NCBI GenBank assembly: GCA_019055375.1
Contig: JAHQIW010003648.1
Span: 62,001 to 126,000, forward strand
Direction of reading: 5' to 3'
From: Parelaphostrongylus tenuis
Taxonomy: Eukaryota > Nematoda > Chromadorea > Rhabditida > Metastrongylidae
Length of the DNA: 64,000 nt
Below the pieces are notes generated by a model. The model made no database searches, was not told the DNA's origin, and worked only from the letters and a program-made list of their open reading frames with translations. The translations under genes were made by a program, and so were the position numbers. Shown in pieces: positions 51,401 through 59,560 of the stretch; position 1 is the stretch's first letter; every line of letters starts with the position of its first letter.

Positions 51401-51948
51401 GCTCTTTATGGCGTTGAAACTGCGGAACGCAATCTTCTTTTGACTGTTATAGCGCACTTATAAGTTCTTCTCAAAAACCAAGTACATCATTGAAATCATC
51501 GAACATGTGCTATCGAATGGTTGCCAGAAGTTCGGAGGAAATACTTTGTCCAGCTAGAAATGCCTGAGTGTGAAGCAAATTTTTGCTTTTACTCATACAG
51601 AGCAGCAAAAACTCGTCCTTGAAAACCGATAAAACTTCTAAAAAATCATAAAAGACGTTTCCGCAAGAGGCTGAAACAGGGTAGAGATAACGGAAAAGTA
51701 CCGCTTATCTTGAGATTGCCAATATCTTTCATTTTTCGCTCATTTTACAATAGGGAGCCACTTATGAGTCATTTACTTCGTGGTACTGATTCACTAAATA
51801 TTACGTGTATCAAAGATCCAAAATGTTTCATACCAATATGTTTGTTATGCTTCAGGTTACTGATAGGGTGATTTTTGCGAAAGGAAGACGAAAGGTCTTC
51901 AGTGGTCGAGATACGGAAGCTTTCGTGCCTCTTGAAAACGAGGACTAG
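19352..51948 (+). CDS. ELAPOR1: ELAPOR1/KIAA1324-family type I transmembrane glycoprotein (about 24 exons)
   Basis: Family members act in the endosome-lysosome system. Exons: 19352-19545, 22961-23133, 24140-24205, 24766-24908, 27917-28099, 31225-31328, 33061-33247, 33458-33609, 33906-34017, 34918-35025, 38600-38716, 40278-40399, 40469-40585, 42004-42201, 42795-42988, 43201-43342, 44328-44422, 45797-45876, 46228-46364, 46556-46630, 46693-46781, 47456-47605, 47678-47771, 51856-51948; about 1040 residues (human 1013). Order: signal peptide (MVGHVLILLPLVSTFARP); RRCEPPDYDFAYTECAADG; cysteine-rich CPPGTSSEEGAAEC and CAPGYFSPKGAAKCGRCP; CTERPACRPSDFYPITEPC; CPPCNPG; FSVVFETSCADSSCVLYM; CVPCPPGHYMSRE; lectin-like part; CPDGTCDGC; CPICRAGDYEMI; membrane helix (GIVAFIILCIAFVVI); LEYKYTRLV; acidic tail. 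Phases agree except exon 4/5 and 6/7. Exon 1 is linked by phase and signal peptide only. Confidence 0.9.
20340..20720. repeat. diverged SINE-B relic
   Basis: Contains TCTGTCAGCAATCAATCG, GTCAACGGGTTTG and a reverse head near 20660-20710 (CTCAGGCCGGAGCTGGACCC). In ELAPOR-family intron 1, which otherwise shows no exon between 19546 and 22960. Confidence 0.4.
21095..21360. repeat. MITE, CCTTTCAGTTCAGCC family
   Basis: Inverted ends TATTTTGAGCCTTTCATG and CATGAAAGGCTCAAAATATG. Internal GTGCCTTTCAGTTCAGCCTG pairs with GACTGGAACGAAAGGCAC. Confidence 0.75.
21605..21875. repeat. MITE, GTTTCGAGTGTTTT family
   Basis: Left end CGTTTCGAGTGTTTTCTTGA, ACTACGCTCAAATTT. Internal GACGAAAGGCACTGTGCAA and GTGTAAGTG blocks are shared with 44985 and 58925. 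Confidence 0.65.
22650..22770 (+). mobile_element. 5'-truncated, diverged SINE-A copy
   Basis: Retains GCATTCAATCGCC, CATCCCTCAGGGATTGAT and a CCCTTCTCCTTTC end. In ELAPOR-family intron 1. Confidence 0.55.
23853..24040. repeat. GC-rich dispersed repeat, copy 3
   Basis: Begins GCGACGTCAAATCTCACTCA, with GGCGGCGTTGCGTCTCGTGG and GCAGATGCTAGCTGCCTGCG. In intron 2 of the ELAPOR-family gene, about 100 bp from exon 3. Confidence 0.6.
25480..26800 (-). mobile_element. RTE fragment (endonuclease to RT), decayed
   Basis: Minus-strand readings include FKKRNLYDINNY with NHLLSVVYELL and DETLDGEQPCEQA (RT palm/fingers start, 25680-25860). Linker sequence lies near 26130-26370 and endonuclease-like sequence at 26400-26760. 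Many stops. In ELAPOR-family intron 4. Confidence 0.7.
28390..28875. repeat. tandem-like cluster of the ~150-bp degenerate repeat
   Basis: Three or four units starting near 28395, 28570 and 28735 share a TTTGATAGCTGAAG-type block, then a GCGTTGTAGCAGCGAAGAG-type block (GCGCTGTAGCAACGGCAAAG; GCGCTACAGGAGCAAAAAAG). In ELAPOR-family intron 5. Confidence 0.55.
30362..30691 (-). mobile_element. young SINE-A copy with perfect 14-bp target-site duplication
   Basis: Body 30376-30677, reverse orientation, flanked by identical CAGACAATATCATA (30362-30375, 30678-30691). The tail on the minus strand is two TTTATCC units. The perfect duplication and clean head suggest a recent insertion. In ELAPOR-family intron 5. 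Confidence 0.9.
32685..32747 (+). CDS. tentative extra ELAPOR exon between exons 6 and 7
   Basis: The family has about 25 residues (LYW region) between the segments coded by 31225-31328 and 33061-33247 that are missing in the simple model. After a CCTTTCAG acceptor here the phase-0 reading is SVWHYNVTHYVPVAINLIA. It joins in phase if exon 6 runs to 31342 and exon 7 starts at 33061. The similarity is weak, so this is only a candidate. Confidence 0.25.
33388..33452. repeat. (TA)n microsatellite abutting a splice acceptor
   Basis: TA repeats run to within five bases of the acceptor of ELAPOR-family exon 8 (TTTCAG ending at 33457). Confidence 0.95.
34165..34500 (-). mobile_element. internally deleted mariner transposase relic
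   Basis: Minus strand reads ELRVLILYCWKRQHSTRDTA, the mariner N-terminal helix-turn-helix. Only about 150 bp later, in another frame, it reads FEQIRKLADRWQKTVDNDG, the mariner C-terminus. The catalytic DD34D core is missing. In ELAPOR-family intron 9. Confidence 0.75.
35830..37560 (-). mobile_element. RTE fragment (linker to C-terminus), decayed
   Basis: Minus-strand readings: MTALRRPSGTLTITTRAEEI with DTIRPEHLKNILLVL (linker/RT start, 37015-37356) and IGLRLNRTKTMLLRNGW with YVYLGCKIIMMND (RT end, 36125-36463). Further C-terminal sequence extends to 35850. Multiple frameshifts. In ELAPOR-family intron 10. Confidence 0.85.
39435..39950 (-). mobile_element. mariner transposase relic, C-terminal half
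   Basis: Minus strand reads PPRLMDLSPTDYCLFEHLG (the SPDLAPTDYHLF motif around the last catalytic Asp), preceded by RHQHVAQQKLQK and followed by LQGKCLHDQ. Frame broken. In ELAPOR-family intron 11. Confidence 0.75.
40920..41520. repeat. large foldback element (arms ~280 bp, almost no spacer)
   Basis: Sequence 40930-41215 is followed at once by its inverted copy 41230-41515. Examples: GAGTCATATCTCTCCTTTCG with GAAAGGAGAGATATGAGTCA; CAAGTCAGATGATGGA with TCCATCATCTGACTT; TGTAGCGCTATACAGGCGCC with its diverged partner near 41450. No ORF. In ELAPOR-family intron 13. Confidence 0.85.
41841..41940. repeat. AT-rich tandem repeat
   Basis: Four units of TAATTCCTAAATTATATTAT with partial deletions, 60 bp before ELAPOR-family exon 14. 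Confidence 0.85.
44985..45275. repeat. MITE, GTTTCGAGTGTTTT family
   Basis: Left end TTTCAAGTGTTTTCATAAGA and right end GTGGTCTTAAAAAACATTCA are inverted repeats. Internal AGAAAGGCACCGTGCAAGTG is shared with 21605 and 58925. In ELAPOR-family intron 17. Confidence 0.8.
47606..47677 (+). other. 72-nt in-frame GC-AG intron candidate in the ELAPOR-family gene
   Basis: The sequence AAG|gcaagc ... tttttttag|GTTAG removes 72 nt (24 codons) without changing frame. Removal gives CQRNRRLEYKYTRLV, matching the family layout in which the membrane helix and basic stop-transfer residues run directly into LEYKYSKLV. Retention leaves an open insert of 24 residues, so both products are translatable. The boundaries are visible; the use of a GC donor is inferred. 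Confidence 0.6.
47772..47869 (+). promoter_or_regulatory. alternative end: donor, in-intron stop and AATAAA
   Basis: After GluAspGlu the sequence is gtaagctaa. Used as a donor (gtaagc) it splices in phase 0 to 51856. Read through, it adds two residues and stops at 47778-47780. An AATAAA lies at 47864-47869. This arrangement could give a short isoform by intronic polyadenylation. Confidence 0.5.
48130..50400 (-). mobile_element. RTE retrotransposon copy, longest in the window, decayed
   Basis: Minus strand from 50290 down: APE endonuclease (NGEYYNEIDHILVNRRFCLT), linker (KERRAAVMAEAAEAGKSSCK, 49515-49910), RT (DRTLDERQPCDQAGFRKRF, then IDHIHTITRLIELSREYKQP), RT end (CGKIGLQLNLTKAMFMTKR) and C-terminus near 48170. 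Several frameshifts. In the last intron of the ELAPOR-family gene, antisense to it. Confidence 0.9.
50925..51600. repeat. cluster of ~150-bp degenerate repeats in both orientations
   Basis: Units near 50927 (GCTGGACAAAGCTCTTTCGG), 51125 and 51225 (ATTCGATAGCACAAATCGCG) are followed by inverted units at 51380-51590 (CTATCGAATGGTTGCC). Directly upstream of the predicted ELAPOR-family last exon. Confidence 0.55.
51856..51948 (+). CDS. predicted last exon of the ELAPOR-family gene
   Basis: After the acceptor ATGCTTCAG the phase-0 reading is open for 30 residues (beginning VTDRVIFAKGRRKVFSG, ending EAFVPLENED) and stops at TAG 51946-51948. It joins exon 23, which ends in an acidic EDDEEDE stretch. 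In human ELAPOR1 the same acidic stretch continues into a tail starting EVVYSNKQSLLGKL, so a further exon is expected at just this point. The preceding 4.1-kb intron holds an antisense RTE copy. Confidence 0.65.
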   Translation, partial: VTDRVIFAKGRRKVFSGRDTEAFVPLENED

Positions 51949-52706
51949 TTTTTTTTCCTCTCAGAACTCTATGAACTAATCACTTCACCCGGTTATCAGC
52001 CAGTTTTGGCTCTCACAAGGATCAATTCGTACGGTGCTCGCTCTGTGATGTGGGTGGCTGTCGCGTAGTACTGATGACGTGTCTTGACCATACGTAGTAA
52101 TGGTAACATTTCGCTTGACTTCAAAATTCTCACCACACATACAATGGTTACAACTTGTTTTCTATGGATTATGCTCCATTTGCTTCAACCCCTTAGAGAG
52201 GGATCCAACAGATCATAAGAGATCCTTTGATTTGATATTATTCATGCTGTAATTATCTATTCTGTTTTACACACCATCACTACTCTGGAGCTTCCGATTT
52301 CCTCTCTATAATTTTCATGCACTGTATCTATGCCAGACAATGTGAATCTCGGTTAATATATATTCCCATCCAAGAGCGCATTTACTTCAGTCGGCTGGAT
52401 TCCATGTAAAGTTCAATAGATAGTGCTAAACAAACTACTAACGTTTTTAATTATGGATTTCGTGTTTTTCGTAGACTTCACAGAAATCACCAACTACTCA
52501 GTTAGTGTTGTTCTATTGTAAATACTTACAAATGCATATCGCTTGTTGATACATCACATGTTCATTTTGTGAAATCATAAAACATTCTGAATAACACTGA
52601 CCGGGTTATTCAACAGGCACATCACTACAGAAAATACAACCCGTAACGGAAACCCTCGAGCAATATGCATGCAAATGAACATGCATCGTGAACTCAGAAA
52701 TGGGGA
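51949..52706. other. convergent intergenic gap, no gene seen
   Basis: About 0.76 kb between the ELAPOR-family stop and the channel stop. AT-rich, no convincing exon and no clear AATAAA on either strand. It should contain both 3' UTRs. Confidence 0.5.
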
Positions 52707-55700
52707 TTAACGGCAGGAACACTCTACAATGTCGGCATAAAGAGAATGAATCCATACAAAGTCTTGTATCTCATTAGAATCCGGATGATTTGAAGAGGTA
52801 ATTATCAAAGCGCCGTTTCTAGACTTTGTAGACAAATAGTAGCCCCAGTACCCAATGTTGAAGACTGTGAATGCCTGAAGAGAATCAAAATTAGTCAAAA
52901 TTCAAGAGGAAGTAGTACCTTGCATGAGAATACGGTGAAAAACCAAAGCGATTATATCACAGACGAAATTGCAAAATTGCAAATTACGAAATTTTCTCTT
53001 TCTCTGCAAATCAATGTAAAATGTCTCACTTATTTTTATGAGCACAATCTTCATGCATGACTTTTATAGTTTAAATTGTCTAAAAGATTCTCAGTCCCTT
53101 TCCGTTAGACGGCACGGGATCAAAAACCGTTCCCTTTCGTTAAACAAGAACTTTTCATATAAGTGTTAGTAATCATTCGCAAGTTGAAATCTCTGGCCAA
53201 GCGCCGAAAGCGGCTGTTATCCGGAAAGATCCTTTTATAACGTTGTATGATTCAGAAAAAGATTATGTTACACATCGGTCGCGTAATTCAGCTGATAGTT
53301 CACTGGAAAGCGCGAAATAAACATGAATATGTAAAAAAATTTTTTAGTATGATTCCTACGTTTTATCTGGAGTTTCTTTCAAAGCGGAGATACGATTCCT
53401 AATCGAATAGCAAGAATCGCACTTCTCATGTAGTCCTCCGAGGCGCCAAAGACGATGATTGCGGCAACCTTCCCCCTACCGCCTCCCCACCTGTAGCCCG
53501 TGAGCGAATCAATCTTTTTTTCCCCTGTTGAATTTTACAGAAACCGTCTCTCTAGAAAATAAACACAGCTTTGCAATCGTTAAATCTTGCGTTACCGAAT
53601 GATTACTGATAATCTAAAGAAAGAGCTAGGTGCTGTGAGAAATAAGCACATGTGAACCACAAAGGCTTTCTTTTCACTAAAGCGTTATGAGAAAACTTTC
53701 TTACAAAACAGCTAGGTACGGTACTAGCTAGAGATTCGAGCTTTTCAAGGATTAGTGACACTCTTATGAAAAGTTTTTTTCTAGCAAAAGGATCGATCTT
53801 TCATATCGCGCCGTCTAGCAGAAAAGTACCAATGCTTTTTCTGCGTTTCTTATTATGGTGCCTAATGCCCTATTTTCCATCACCCATAGATTATTCTCGT
53901 CAAGAAGTCAACAATCAGAATTAGGTTTCTTTTTATGTTAACAAGTCAAAATATCGTACCACAGGAAAGACGATACTGGCCACCTTGTCGATGGCCGCCC
54001 CCAGCTCATTTCCTTTCGATTGACGCATCGTAATTTCAGCGATGCTTCTAAAGAGAATGGCATTCAAGAACTAGAAAAAATCCATCTTGCTAAAAGTCGA
54101 CATTTGTTAACTATGACATCATTAAGCAGAAGGGAGTATGAGAATTTTTCATATGTGGCTTGAGCCTCATTCCCTGCACCTTGTGACCAACAATTTGGTG
54201 ATCTCGGCAAGTCATTATTAACAATAAAAAGACAGAGCTGGATTTAGAAAGTTGATACATTCTTTATGGAACTGTTTGCAGGAATTTCCATAGAATATTG
54301 TCTTAGCGGACTAATAATTGTTCAGATTGTTTTTGCGAAAGAGCAGTCCAAATAGGAAGGACGTTTGCAATGATTTGACTCTTCCTTCATAAATATTTTT
54401 GCTTTCAGAGAATAGTCAACTAGGGAATCGTCAACTGACATCTTTTCCCAAGACCGACTGTCTATTAACCTCGGCATGCTTCAATATAATTCCTGATTTT
54501 CTTCTTTAAGCCAAAAACGAGTTGTTACATCAAACTTTATTACTTTTATTTATTATTCTTTTTTCCTGGCATCTCTTCATTGCGACTCTCGCGATGAGTG
54601 ACCTTTATAGATGTTATTTTGAGCGGCGGGAGACTGATTTTCAGCATTACCCTACCACTATAATCATCCACATTGAAAATGAACAACATCTACATATTGT
54701 CATTCAAACTCTAAACACACTTTCAAGTCCTTTCAATCGATTGTTGTCGAGATTTTGCTCAAAATTAACTTTAGTCTGATAGACTGTTCGAAGAGTTCCA
54801 GACATCTGGTACCCTAGTGCCATACGTAGCTGTCGCCGCTCTCGCACGCCTCGTCGTGCTGTAGGGGCATGTGACACTGATGAAGCGTGCGAGAACGCCG
54901 AGACGTATGTCACGAGTGTATCAAATCATTGAAAGGCTTAAACGTTCTATCAGACTAGGCTTCCGGATTATATACTACTTGATGTGCTGCATAGTCAAGC
55001 TCGAGCTTTCCAACGGAAATATTTCATTAATCTATGATAGAACAAACTCACTTTCGCATGGCAGAACAACTTCCGTTTGTCTCAGAAACCGGTAAACTAG
55101 TACTACGTATACGTTGATCGCCCATCTTATCGTTGTAAGCAACTACAGCTAATTCAATCAAGGAGCAGAATATAAATCTGAAATGCCGTAAATACGGGAA
55201 CATGATAGCAGCAATGGCGATAACATTTATCGGGAGACAAGAGTGCCCGCTTAGCAAATGCAGAGCAGGATGCCGACAGTCGACATCCTTGTGAGACGGT
55301 CGCTCACGTGGACGGTCTGCATGAGAGTCATGTAGTTCGTCAGTCCTTATCAAAAACGTTCACTTACCCAACACAGCTGAACATCCAAATGTCGATCGCT
55401 TTCACATAGGACGCCTGCAAGTAAAATCAATCTCGACTGCGCAGCAAATGCTCTTTTGTGGTACAGAAATTGTGTATCCAGAAAACCTATGTTGCTCGGG
55501 ATGATTATGTAACAGTTCAGTGAACAGCTTTCGTCGCCAGATGTATCTCGAAATAGAATCTAATGAAAATTTTGCATCTAAGCCAACGTTTTAAGCATTT
55601 TTAACCATGGAATCCTAGTTTTTCACATTTTCGAGCTGGACGATTCACCATATCAAGCTTAGTTCAGAGACCAGTTTCTAGAAGACTATTAATAATGAGA

Positions 55701-55923
55701 ACGATGAGATATGCCAATTTAGACATCTTAAAAAATATTTTCACGAAACATAGCCCAGAAGTCCAATGAATACCTTGGGAAGAGATTTCACTATGTTGCC
55801 GAATTGAAACGTGAGCGCCATAAGGGATGATACGGACAGAGTGATTCTGGCTGGAAGAGCGCGAGTGTCCATCCAAAACGCAATCCACGAAATGAACACC
55901 GACACATAGGTCGGTAAATACAT
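52707..55923 (-). CDS. Cys-loop ligand-gated anion channel, membrane domain (partial gene)
   Basis: Pentameric ligand-gated channel subunit. Exons: 55774-55923 (M1-M2), 55368-55414 (M2-M3), about 55113-55177 (M3), 53960-54047 (end of the cytoplasmic loop and start of M4), 52707-52874 (M4 and C-terminus, stop at 52707). M1 reads [17 protein letters not shown]. The loop before M2 has LPAR, the motif typical of chloride-selective members. M2 continues [17 protein letters not shown], then [37 protein letters not shown] and, after the loop, [19 protein letters not shown] with GYWGYYL. The pattern is closest to nematode acetylcholine-gated chloride channels (ACC/LGC-46 group), but ligand and subgroup are inference. 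Phase does not close between the M3 exon and 54047, so a loop exon is missing from this model. The extracellular domain with the Cys-loop was not found. Confidence 0.88.
53150..53840. repeat. ~150-bp degenerate repeat cluster in the channel gene
   Basis: Carries GTAATCATTCGCAAGTTGAA, CCTTTTATAACGTTGTATGA and, at 53590-53680, TAATCTAAAGAAAGAGCTAG, which resembles the arms of the 6960-7790 foldback. In the intron before the M4 exon. Confidence 0.4.
54785..54965. repeat. MITE-type repeat in the channel M3-M4 loop intron
   Basis: Shares CGTGCGAGAACGCCGAGACG and AACGTTCTATCAGACTAGGC with 13800-13935. The outer halves form a short inverted repeat (CGCTCTCGCACGCC with GCGTGCGAGAACGCC). Confidence 0.5.
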
Positions 55924-56569
55924 CTGAAATATTATAATTTAATGCCTGAACTCTTAAGTGAGTAGGCATCGTATAGACAGAAATAATGATGCGGTAGAAT
56001 AAAGATCGCTAGACTAATACAAGCAAAAAGAAAGCTAAAATCTATGAGCCTATCTGAAATACAGTAATTGACATGTATTGCAAGCAGTTCTGTTTCGTTC
56101 ATGATAATCAATCCTAATTGCCTCAGGTAAACTCCGCATCGGTCATTGCCCTTACGTGGGGCTCACGCGCTGTTCACCGCATCAATAGGGTTATTGCTAT
56201 GCCTTTTTTCTCAATCATGTTTTTCATCCCAAATTTCTTGCTCTTTAATTTCACATTGAGCACCATAACCGCAATACTACATGTCATTACCACAAGAATT
56301 TACTGCTACTGCCTCATCCCATGTTTGACTCGTCTGTGGACTCAAATTTTTTAAGATAAATTATTCGCAGTACATTTATTGTCTCTTAGACTAGGGGTCG
56401 TAACCAGCTACTAACGTTCTACTTAGTCCATCCATATGCGACTAAACATTTTCACTACACTCGCCTTATTCATTATCTTTTGGATGGTATTTACATTACG
56501 TCACTTCATGTGCCTTTACATTACCGTCTTTCATCGCTTTCGATATAATCCACAACATCCAAAAATAAT

Positions 56570-57090
56570 GAGTGATATGCATAACTTTGTACCTCAGAAA
56601 GATTTGAACCCGATTTCTATCCATTTCGGTAGTTCATGCTACTACTAAAGCGCCGAAGTCGTTATTCTGCTATCACTCTTCTGGTGGATAAGGTACCACA
56701 CCTGTCAGCAACCGACCGTGAACGGGTTTTGCCTGATAGGAACACATTGGTATTACCCCATTAAGGTGATAATTACCGATTATTGATAGTCCACAAGAAT
56801 CTACTGCTTTTTAAACAGTGCTATGAGATTATAACCAACTAATCATGGATGCTGAGTGATAGACAAAACTCTGAACCTCAGGCAACATATCACATGAAGA
56901 TTGAACATTTCTGATAGCTGTGAGTTTAATTGGGCTTATTGCCAATATGTGCTTGCCAGACCGGCCCCGTTGACGGCTAGCTGCTGACAGCTTCGATATT
57001 CTATGTCACAGAAAGAGCGATAGCAAAGCAACGACTTCAGTGGTCCAGTGGTGTAGTGGTAGCAGGCGCCCTGGAATGGGTGAAAGGTGG
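56570..57090. repeat. SINE-B elements, two spacers
   Basis: Reverse head 56580-56680, spacer TGTCAGCAACCGACCGTGAA, a second spacer GTTGACGGCTAGCTGCTGAC, then a forward head 57035-57080 (GTGGTGTAGTGGTAGCAGGC). Upstream of the channel M1 exon. Confidence 0.55.
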
Positions 57091-58370
57091 AACCATTTCC
57101 ATCCTGAGATTCAGAACGCTAGATATTGCTCAGCACCCTCGGGAAAATACAGTGAAACAGGAATTGTGAACACGTGTGCATATGGACTCGTGCATTTTAC
57201 AAGATGCTTTGCAGATTCTATCCATGCAAAAGGAAATAATATTAACACTTTCTTGTGTTGAACCAAACACTGGATTATTGTGATACAGTTTTGAGTCATT
57301 GACATTTCGTAAGATTTAGCCTTCTTTAGAGCTCTGAAATATCAGTTTTCTTACGATTCGGTCAGACAAACACCTCAACATCTCCAACAGAATGAAAATC
57401 ACAAGACCGGATTTCGAAAGCATCATCAACAAAACGACATTTTCAGGTACTTTTCTATTTTAAGGGAACAAACGAAAAAACGACCACTTTTGCTAGACAA
57501 AGACTATCCACTGCGCTTTGGAAATGATTCGAAAGCTTAAATCAGTGGCTACTGCCTCACTCAGCCTTGTTATGGAGAAGCTTTTTTCACAAAAGGAAAA
57601 CAATTGTGTTTCGAACATGCATTTTTCTAATGAACAGAACTCGTTCCTCAAATTACAAGCGATCATTCGATTACGTAAGTTTCCACAATTTCACGTTCTG
57701 TTTATTTTATGAAAGGGCCGCTTCACTGCAGTGTAGCAGGGCAAATAAGATAAAGTTTTACATAAGCAAGTATTTGTTTACCTGCTAGTGTGTGAACTGT
57801 ACGTCTAGTGGCCGCACACATGATACTGTGTTCCGCGATTGATTGATCGCGCTGAGACGACTCACATGTGGTGCACAATTTTTGCTACTTTATGGGGATA
57901 TCTTCTTCGCTTTGAAAGAAACTTCAGGTAAAACCTAACACTTTGACAGCGCATAAATTCCTCCACACATTCACATACTTTTTGTGCTTTCAGTGAAGTA
58001 ACAGTTCAAGCACGCGGTGGATGTAAAACATGATTTTATTTTACAGCTACGATTTTCTAAAAGGGTATTAACAAATTCATTCATATCCATTCAGTCAAAA
58101 AAGCACGTATCGTAGTAACTAAAATTTTATACCTTCAAATGAGTACTATATCGTGAAAAACTCTTGACCATCGAAAGCGGTTGTTTTTTTATCTGCTTTC
58201 CGACAACAAAAAAGAATTCATACACATATTCACCGTAATCCATGAGCTTTCCACCGAATTTTTCATGTGGAGACCAACCGTGTGAAGTTCAGATGGATTG
58301 CCAATGCACTTCTCACACCATTGTAACAGTGTTATATACTGTGTCGAAACGTTTTCAAAAGAAAGCATTC

Positions 58371-58715
58371 TTACGAGGGGTTCATGTGTGAATTTATGAA
58401 ATTTATCATAAATGCTATTAAAGTCATACACGCTGTTGTATGTTGCTCCGCGAGGATGGTGATTTCTATTCTAAAATCTCCACTATGCTTAGGTGCCCAG
58501 TGCGCGCCTAGTGACGCATTTGGTTCAGCTTTAAGCTTGCCAATAAGGTGTTCTTTTATTCGGAAGCAGTGGCATACCCTTTTCGCCAATGCGTTGATCC
58601 CCGTACACTTCATAGAAGATTGACCTCTCGGATACACCAATGATTGTTCACCTGGTACGCAGCGCGATCTACATACTGACGGGGCGCTCTCCGATAATAG
58701 CATCGTGGTTTTCAA
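58371..58715 (-). mobile_element. Penelope-like element GIY-YIG nuclease relic
   Basis: Minus strand reads IKEHLIGKLKAEPNASLGAH then GDFRIEITILAEQHTTACMT, the second half of the GIY-YIG domain in nematode Penelope-like elements (family pattern REHL.GK...TPLG.H, F.v.ilA.E....RK.LEA). The GIY start is not readable. Confidence 0.6.
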
Positions 58716-58755
58716 ATGAAATGTACATTTTTATCGTCACTAAAAAGAAATTTAC

Positions 58756-58829
58756 CGTCAGCGATTCGTAGAATATGGACAAAGATACTCTAATAAGACT
58801 GTCTGTAGTAGCATTAAGGCCAACGCTTT
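58756..58829 (-). CDS. tentative upstream exon of the channel gene
   Basis: Between an AG acceptor and a GTAAAT donor one frame is open and reads VGLNATTDSLIRVSLSIFYE, ending in phase 0. A strand of the type xIRVSLSIFxES resembles the first beta strand of Cys-loop receptors, but it is short and I could not link it to other extracellular exons. Confidence 0.25.
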
Positions 58830-58924
58830 CTAATTCACAATAAAACAATCTGTTCTGTCCTATCAGACGGAACGAGTGAAGAAACGACTTTATCGCTGGA
58901 CAAGAACTTGTTATAAGAGTGTTG

Positions 58925-59185
58925 GTATCATACCGTTTGTTTCGAGTGTTTTCCTTAAGACCACGCTCAAATTTCAGTCTTCCTAATGATTACTTTTGAG
59001 CCATCCACGGATTGGCTGAGATGAAAGGCACTGTGCAAGTGACGAGTCTGTCAAGGCCGAAACACGTGTACTTCACTATAGATGTGTCCCATAACAGGCC
59101 ACATATACTGCTCAAAAGTAATCATCAGATATAATGAAATTTGAGTGTGGTTTTAAGAAACATTCGAAACGAGCAGTATGATATC
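58925..59185. repeat. MITE, GTTTCGAGTGTTTT family, clean copy
   Basis: Left TIR CGAGTGTTTTCCTTAAGACC with ACGCTCAAATTTCA; right TIR TGAAATTTGAGTGTGGTTTT with AAGAAACATTCGAAAC. About 40-bp TIRs around 190 bp of non-coding DNA. A second truncated copy follows at 59215-59405. Confidence 0.85.
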
Positions 59186-59214
59186 TCATAAAAACAAGCG
59201 AAGAAAAACTGAGT

Positions 59215-59560
59215 GCGCAGCACTGCCCATTTAGTGATTTCTTTCACTTGATGGCACGTTTAAATTGTACGTCTGCGTTTCCTTTATGTGAGGTGATTGA
59301 GTTCCCTCCAAGAGGGTTTGGTTAAGTCGAAAGGCATTACGCAACTAACGCGGCTGTCAATGCCGAAATAGTTGTACTGGTAATGTTCTATTATGGCGGC
59401 CCTTTTTGCATTTGGAAGACGTTCTGTAATAATCGATAGCTCAAATCAAGTTAATTTCAATGGCATGTTTGATTTCTCAAATAGCTTAATTTCGGCGCCG
59501 TACCAGTCAAATTAAGATTTTGTTCCTCATTTGAAAATTTCTCACTGGATATAAGATTTG
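59215..59560. repeat. truncated MITE followed by a ~150-bp repeat unit
   Basis: 59215-59405 matches the MITE interior (CTTTATGTGAGGTGATTGAG, GTCGAAAGGCATTACGCAAC). 59420-59500 carries AATAATCGATAGCTCAAATC and GGCGCCGTACCAGTCAAATT. Confidence 0.5.

Noticed and set aside
56118..56354. Hydrophobic plus-strand ORF that could be a membrane protein
   Set aside because: AT-rich DNA gives such stretches by chance; no splice context, no motif, and it lies upstream of a minus-strand gene.
58189..58345. Minus-strand exon-like reading with cysteines (…CEKCIGNPSELHTVGLHMK…)
   Set aside because: Next to the Penelope relic, no family match, and its phase cannot be tied to the channel exons.
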